From assembly GCA_002779455.1 (NCBI GenBank), contig PEWM01000228.1:1-11530 (forward strand): a stretch of DNA of 11,530 nt. Direction: 5' to 3'. A program made the translations under genes and the position numbers. Of this stretch, positions 6,871 through 11,530 are shown piece after piece; position 1 is the first letter of the stretch, and each line of letters opens with the position of its first letter. The notes beneath the pieces are model-generated. The model saw only the letters and a list, made by a program, of their open reading frames with translations. It had not been told where the DNA came from and ran no database searches. This DNA is from Deltaproteobacteria bacterium CG07_land_8_20_14_0_80_60_11. GTDB lineage: Bacteria > Desulfobacterota > Desulfobaccia > Desulfobaccales > 0-14-0-80-60-11.

Positions 6871-9800
6871 ATGCACCTTCCCGGTGCGAACCAGTTCTTG
6901 GCGTTCGTTTGGGGGCCTCGGGACGTCAGCCACAAGGTAGTGGAGGTGGCGCGCTTAACATCCAGCCGCGCCATATTTGACCTGAGCGCCAGGCAGTGTG
7001 CCCAGATGGCGACACCCCTGCGAGTGGCCGGCGCCACCGCCGCGCAGATATCCGCCCACGACTTGATGGAGCCGGAGATAGAGGTCTTCCTGGAGGAATC
7101 AGGGGTCAAGACCTTATGGGTGGAATATCACCCCGACCTTTTTCCCGGCGCCCCTGAGGCTTTTCTCGATCGGCTGGACCAGCTCTCGGATAGATGCGCT
7201 TGCCTGCCGGTCATCAGCGATTTAGACCTCCTCCACCGCCTCATTCAGCGCCATGGCCCCGTCAGGACTGTGGCCCTCAAAGGCAACGAGGCCGCGGGGT
7301 TTGTGAGCGGCGACACCATCGGCGTCCTGTACTCCACCGCGCAAAAGATGTTGCGGGAGAGTGGCCGTGAGGTGGATGTGGTCATCTGGGGTGGAGTAGC
7401 CACTCCCGAGGCGGCGGCGGCCTTTTTGGCTACCGGTGCCAAGGGTATAGTCTTTGAAAGTCTCCACTGGCAGACTGACCTGGTGGAGATAGACGACAGG
7501 TTGCGTAAACAAATCGCTAAGTTGCGTCCCGAGCAGACCAGCCTGGTCGGGGGAACCCTGGGGGTGTTTTGCCGGATTTTTGATAAAGGCAATTTCCCCG
7601 CCGTCAAAGAATTGGCACGTTACGCCCGCTCTTTGAGCGACGGCCCCATTACCGCGGACCAGCGCCGCGCCTTTGCCCAACATGTGGCTGAGGTGGCGGT
7701 GCCCGCCCTTTCAAGCGACCTGGACCGCCGGCGCCTGATCCCCTTGGGTCCGGAAGCCGCTTTTGCCCAGGCGTTCAGAGAGCGCTTCGGCGCCGGGAGC
7801 GCCGGGGCCATGCAAGGATTTCAGGCGGAGGTGGCCAGGCTTTTACGGAACGTGAAGGATACGGCCCGGCGTTTTCTTGACAGCCCGGCGGCCCGGGAGT
7901 TGGGCACCACCTATCCTTTTATCCAGGGGGCCATGACCTGGATCAGCGATGTGCCCGAGTTCGCCCTGGCGGTAGCCGAGGCCGGCGGCCTCCCCACCGT
8001 AGCCCTGGGCCTCAGGGACCGCCGCCAGCTGGAAACGGATTTCAGTCGCCTCCGCAGCCTCATGGGAGCGCGGCCCTACGCGGTTAACCTCATCGCCCTG
8101 GCCGAAAATCCCTACCTCGAGGAACAGCTGGCCTGGGTTGAAGAAGTTCGCCCCCCCTTCGTAGCCATCGCCGCCGGCGACCCGGCTTACGCCGTCCGCT
8201 TAAGAGAAAGGGGGATCGAGGTAATCTATGTTACCGGCGACGGAGGGCTGCTGCGCCTGGCCTTGGAAGGCGGGGTGCGCTGGCTGGTCCTGGAGGGGCA
8301 GGAGGCCGGCGGCCACGTGGGGGCGCACTCCTCCCTGACGCTGCATCAGATGGCTCTGGAGTTAAAGCGGCGGGAACCGGAACTCTTCCAGGGCCGGCGC
8401 CTGGTGCTGGCTGGAGGGATTTTCAACCGCGAGACCGCGCTGCGGGCCGCCATGCTAGGCGCGGACGCCATCCAGATGGGCACCGCCTACCTGGCCACCC
8501 GGGAAATCGTGTCCACCGGCGCCTTGAGCCGGCTCTATCAACAAGTGATCCTTAACGCCGCGCCGGGCGCGACTGCCCTGTCCGGCGAAAGCATCGGCTT
8601 GCGGGTGCGCTCCCTCAAAACTCCCAAGATGGAGGCCATTCTGGCCCTGGAAAGAAGGTTTGTGGCCGGCAACGAAGATGAGTCGTCTTTTCGGCGGCAA
8701 CTGGAATCCCTCAGCGCCAGGAGTTTGCTGATCGCTTCCCGGGGCAAGGATCAGGCCGCCGGTTCCTCTATGGATGAAGAGACTTGTTTAAAGGAAGGTC
8801 AATTCATGAGCGGCGCGGTGGCGGGCATGATTAACCGGGTATCAACTATTGGTGAATTACACCAGGAATTGGCCGGAGGGCCTGAAAAGAAGGTTGTGAC
8901 GAAGTTGAGTTCCTCTAAGGGGAAAACGGTGCGGTCTGGCTCGAAGACCAAAAATGGGCGGGAGCGGGTGGCCATTACCGGCATGGCCCTGGTTAATTCC
9001 CTGGGCAACACGCCCGGCGAGATCTGGGAAAACGTCCTGGCCTTGAAGAGCGGGATTATTGAGATACCTGCCTCCCGGTGGGACCACAGCATGTTTTACG
9101 AGCCTCGCCCCGGCGCCAAGGAGAAAACGTATTGCAAGGTGGGGGCGTTTCAGAATGTCAATATCTCGCGTAAGGATTTGAACATCCCACCCCATGACTT
9201 CCGCACCATGTCCAACGCCACCAAGCTCACTTTGTACCTGGCGAACCAGGCTATCAAGGATGCGGGCCTCGTGGACTCCAACATCCCCCGGGAGCGTATC
9301 GGCATTCTCATCTCCCAGAATTCGGGGGAGTCGGCCAGCACCCTGGGTGACCTGTTTATCGGCGTGACGGCCCGGAAGATCGTTCATTCCCTGCAGGGTC
9401 TGCTGCACTTAACCCCGGAAATGGCCCTGGAGGCGGAGAAGCACATCAAGGCCGGTTATATAACCGTGGACGACACCACGCTCCTGGGCCGGCTGAACAG
9501 CACCGCCGGAGGCTTCATCAGCAACAAGTTCGGCTTCATGGGACCGTGTTACTCGGTCTCCGCCGCCTGCGCCACCAGCCTGGTGGCCATTTACACCGCC
9601 ATCCAGATGATTAATAATGGGGTCCTGGACGCCGCGGTGGTGGGCGGCGGAGAGGAAAACCTTTTCCCGGCTCACTTTTTAGAGTTTGCGGCCCTGGGGG
9701 CCCTGGCCGGAGTCTCCGGTTTACCGTGCCCCCCGGAGGAGAGCAGCCGCCCCTTCGACTCCACCCGGGACGGGTTTGTCCTGGGGGAGAGTGGCGGCAT

Positions 9801-11530
9801 GATCGTCATTGAGCGGGAATCGGTGGCCCAAAAGCGCGGCGCCCAGGTCTACTCCTACATTACCGGGGTCGGCGCCAGCAATAACGACCGGGGTATGGTG
9901 GAGAGTGTCGCCGAGACCCAGCAGATCGCCATTCGCGCCGGTTTTGAGGATGCCAATTACGGCCCGGAAATGGTGGACCTGGTGGAATGCCACGCCACCG
10001 CCACCGTACAGGGGGACCGGGAGGAAATCCGGGCCCTCAAGAGCTTTTACTCCAACGGCCGGCGGGTGATGCTGAGCTCCTTCAAGTCCCAGATCGGCCA
10101 CTGTTTAGGGGCCTCGGGCATCAATAACCTGGTCCGGGGCGTCATGGCCCTGCAAAACGGCATCTTTCCCCCCACCCTGAACTATCGCACCCCTGATGCC
10201 GAGATTGACATGGAACGCTGGGGCTTCCAGGTAATTCCCCAACCCGAAGCCTGGCCCCGACCGGCGAATCAACCCCGACGGCTCCAGATAAATGCCTTCG
10301 GGTTCGGCGGCGCTAATTTCGTGGTGCACGTAGAAGAATGTCTCAACGGCACCGGGGTGGTGCTGGTCTCGGATGCCTCGCGCCCCCCGGCCGGGCCGGA
10401 AGTACAGGAGGAGCCGGCGCCAGCGGCGGTGATTGAAGGGGTGTCGTTCCTGAGGACCCAGATTTCAGACCTTCCCCATCGACTGGGGGTGGTGGCCGCA
10501 GACGATACCGCGGCTCGGGAGAAAGTGGCGGCCCTTACTCCCATCACCGCCCCGCTGGCGGATAAAACCCTGCGGGGCCTCGCCGGCCAGGGCATCTTCG
10601 CCGCTCCCGAGGCTGACGCACCTTCTCCCCTGGCCCTGGTCTTTGCGGGTCAGGGCACCTATTATCCGGGGATGGGCCGGAACCTTTACGAGACCTTCCC
10701 CCTGGTCCGCCAGTGGATAGAGCGCGTCGCCGCGGTGGCCGACTTCGACCTCCTGGATTTGATGTTCAATTCCCAAGACGAGGACCTGCAAAAGACCCGC
10801 TGGCAGCAGCCGGCCCTGTTCGCTTTCGAATATGCCATGGTGAGCCAGCTTCTCGCCCTTGGGGTCAAGCCGGTGGCCATGGCCGGTCACAGCATGGGGG
10901 AAATCCTGGCGCTGTGCGTGGCCGGGGTCTTCTCCTGGCAAGACGGCTTCCGCATCACCAACCAGCGGGCCCAGTGCATGGACAAGGCCGCGGGTCTGAG
11001 TCTGGACCCCGGGGCCATGATCGCCGTGGACCTGCCCGGGGAGGTTTTGCAGCAGAAGCTGGCCCCGCGCCGCAACGTCCATATCACCAATTTCAACTCA
11101 CCCCGGCAGGTGGTCCTGGGCGGCGGCACCGATGCAGTCCTGGGCCTCAAGGCCGAACTGGAGCAAGAAGGCTACTGGAATGCCCAACTGCGGGTGAGCA
11201 TGGCCTTTCATTCCCCCATCATGGCCGTGATCCGGGAGGAAATGGCAGAGTTCCTGGCGGACATCGAACTCCATCCGCCCCAGATCCCGGTGATCTCCAA
11301 TACTACCCGGAAACCTTACCCGGATGACCCCGAAGCCATCCGGCAGATCTTGCTGGATCACCTGGAGAATCCGGTCCATTGGCAGCAAAATGTCGAAACC
11401 CTGTGGCATGGCTATGGGGTGCGCACCTTTGTGGAGGTAGGACCGAAAAACACCCTGAGCAACCTCATTGCCGATACTTTTGAGGCAGCCCGGTGTATCC
11501 ATACCTCTTTACCCGAAAATGAGGCGTATG
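6871..11530 (+). CDS. Multidomain PUFA/polyketide-type synthase, NMO-like - NMO/PfaD-like - KS - AT (partial, runs off right edge)
   Basis: An uninterrupted frame of 1,553 codons, open at the window end. Barrel 1 (about 1-210) is a nitronate-monooxygenase-like TIM barrel recognisable by GGVATPEAAAAFLATGAKGI (174-193), but it has KGNEAAGFVS (137-146) where active homologues have His. Barrel 2 (about 340-600) is canonical: YPFIQGAM (348-355), EGQEAGGHVG (475-484, catalytic His482), AGGI (514-517) and the FMN-phosphate motif GADAIQMGTAYL (530-541). It resembles PfaD enoyl reductases. After a Lys/Ser-rich linker (about 625-695) comes a ketosynthase (about 700-1155) with Cys900 in VSAACATS, His1041 in ECHATATVQGD, Lys1072 and His1077 in KSQIGHCLGASG, and NAFGFGGAN. 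The acyltransferase (about 1251-1530) has FAGQGTYYPGMG, GHSMGE (Ser1341), Arg1366 and MAFHSPIM (His1447), a pattern favouring malonyl-CoA. ACP, KR and DH domains would be expected further on. Probable role: iterative synthesis of a reduced acyl or polyketide chain in the cytoplasm; the product is unknown. Start from the GGGGGAG at 6858. Confidence 0.93.
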   Translation, partial: MHLPGANQFLAFVWGPRDVSHKVVEVARLTSSRAIFDLSARQCAQMATPLRVAGATAAQISAHDLMEPEIEVFLEESGVKTLWVEYHPDLFPGAPEAFLDRLDQLSDRCACLPVISDLDLLHRLIQRHGPVRTVALKGNEAAGFVSGDTIGVLYSTAQKMLRESGREVDVVIWGGVATPEAAAAFLATGAKGIVFESLHWQTDLVEIDDRLRKQIAKLRPEQTSLVGGTLGVFCRIFDKGNFPAVKELARYARSLSDGPITADQRRAFAQHVAEVAVPALSSDLDRRRLIPLGPEAAFAQAFRERFGAGSAGAMQGFQAEVARLLRNVKDTARRFLDSPAARELGTTYPFIQGAMTWISDVPEFALAVAEAGGLPTVALGLRDRRQLETDFSRLRSLMGARPYAVNLIALAENPYLEEQLAWVEEVRPPFVAIAAGDPAYAVRLRERGIEVIYVTGDGGLLRLALEGGVRWLVLEGQEAGGHVGAHSSLTLHQMALELKRREPELFQGRRLVLAGGIFNRETALRAAMLGADAIQMGTAYLATREIVSTGALSRLYQQVILNAAPGATALSGESIGLRVRSLKTPKMEAILALERRFVAGNEDESSFRRQLESLSARSLLIASRGKDQAAGSSMDEETCLKEGQFMSGAVAGMINRVSTIGELHQELAGGPEKKVVTKLSSSKGKTVRSGSKTKNGRERVAITGMALVNSLGNTPGEIWENVLALKSGIIEIPASRWDHSMFYEPRPGAKEKTYCKVGAFQNVNISRKDLNIPPHDFRTMSNATKLTLYLANQAIKDAGLVDSNIPRERIGILISQNSGESASTLGDLFIGVTARKIVHSLQGLLHLTPEMALEAEKHIKAGYITVDDTTLLGRLNSTAGGFISNKFGFMGPCYSVSAACATSLVAIYTAIQMINNGVLDAAVVGGGEENLFPAHFLEFAALGALAGVSGLPCPPEESSRPFDSTRDGFVLGESGGMIVIERESVAQKRGAQVYSYITGVGASNNDRGMVESVAETQQIAIRAGFEDANYGPEMVDLVECHATATVQGDREEIRALKSFYSNGRRVMLSSFKSQIGHCLGASGINNLVRGVMALQNGIFPPTLNYRTPDAEIDMERWGFQVIPQPEAWPRPANQPRRLQINAFGFGGANFVVHVEECLNGTGVVLVSDASRPPAGPEVQEEPAPAAVIEGVSFLRTQISDLPHRLGVVAADDTAAREKVAALTPITAPLADKTLRGLAGQGIFAAPEADAPSPLALVFAGQGTYYPGMGRNLYETFPLVRQWIERVAAVADFDLLDLMFNSQDEDLQKTRWQQPALFAFEYAMVSQLLALGVKPVAMAGHSMGEILALCVAGVFSWQDGFRITNQRAQCMDKAAGLSLDPGAMIAVDLPGEVLQQKLAPRRNVHITNFNSPRQVVLGGGTDAVLGLKAELEQEGYWNAQLRVSMAFHSPIMAVIREEMAEFLADIELHPPQIPVISNTTRKPYPDDPEAIRQILLDHLENPVHWQQNVETLWHGYGVRTFVEVGPKNTLSNLIADTFEAARCIHTSLPENEAY

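Noticed and set aside
8740..8960. Interdomain linker as an acyl carrier domain
   Set aside because: No D/E-S-L/I phosphopantetheine attachment motif; it is a Lys/Ser-rich linker.
8455..11502. Long minus-strand frames opposite the synthase
   Set aside because: Antisense shadows of a coding strand with intact NMO, KS and AT motifs.

Overview
The window looks like chromosomal DNA of a GC-rich, Gram-negative anaerobe of the Desulfobacterota (former Deltaproteobacteria) type. That placement is an inference from the gene families (MacAB plus a NodT-like outer-membrane lipoprotein, a RAYT with its REPs, a PfaD/PUFA-synthase-like megasynthase). No rRNA or other taxonomic marker is present.

Layout. 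(1) 1-297, plus strand: an open frame entering from the left edge, probably the 3' end of an unrecognised gene, meeting the next gene tail to tail. (2) 289-6072, minus strand: a tripartite efflux set in transcriptional order macA, macB, outer-membrane factor, read from a good sigma70-type promoter at 6186-6214. Between macB and the outer-membrane gene sits a small AT-richer mobile cassette: a REP-associated tyrosine transposase (RAYT) pseudogene killed by one in-frame TAA, three copies of its REP palindrome, and an unrelated 41-bp perfect palindrome with a partial direct repeat. (3) 6073-6870: divergent intergenic region with back-to-back promoters and about 500 bp in which no gene can be supported. 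(4) 6871 to the right edge, plus strand: one uninterrupted reading frame of more than 1,550 codons with no stop in the window. It encodes the N-terminal part of a multidomain acyl/polyketide-type synthase: two tandem nitronate-monooxygenase/PfaD-like TIM barrels (the first lacking the catalytic His), then a ketosynthase and a malonyl-type acyltransferase, cut off by the window end.

The megasynthase is the most interesting content. In classical PUFA synthases the PfaD-type enoyl reductase is a separate subunit; here a PfaD/NMO-like module, itself duplicated, is fused in front of KS-AT. Downstream ACP, KR or DH domains would be expected beyond the window but cannot be seen. The divergent MacAB-OMF exporter could export or protect against the synthase product, but adjacency is the only evidence.
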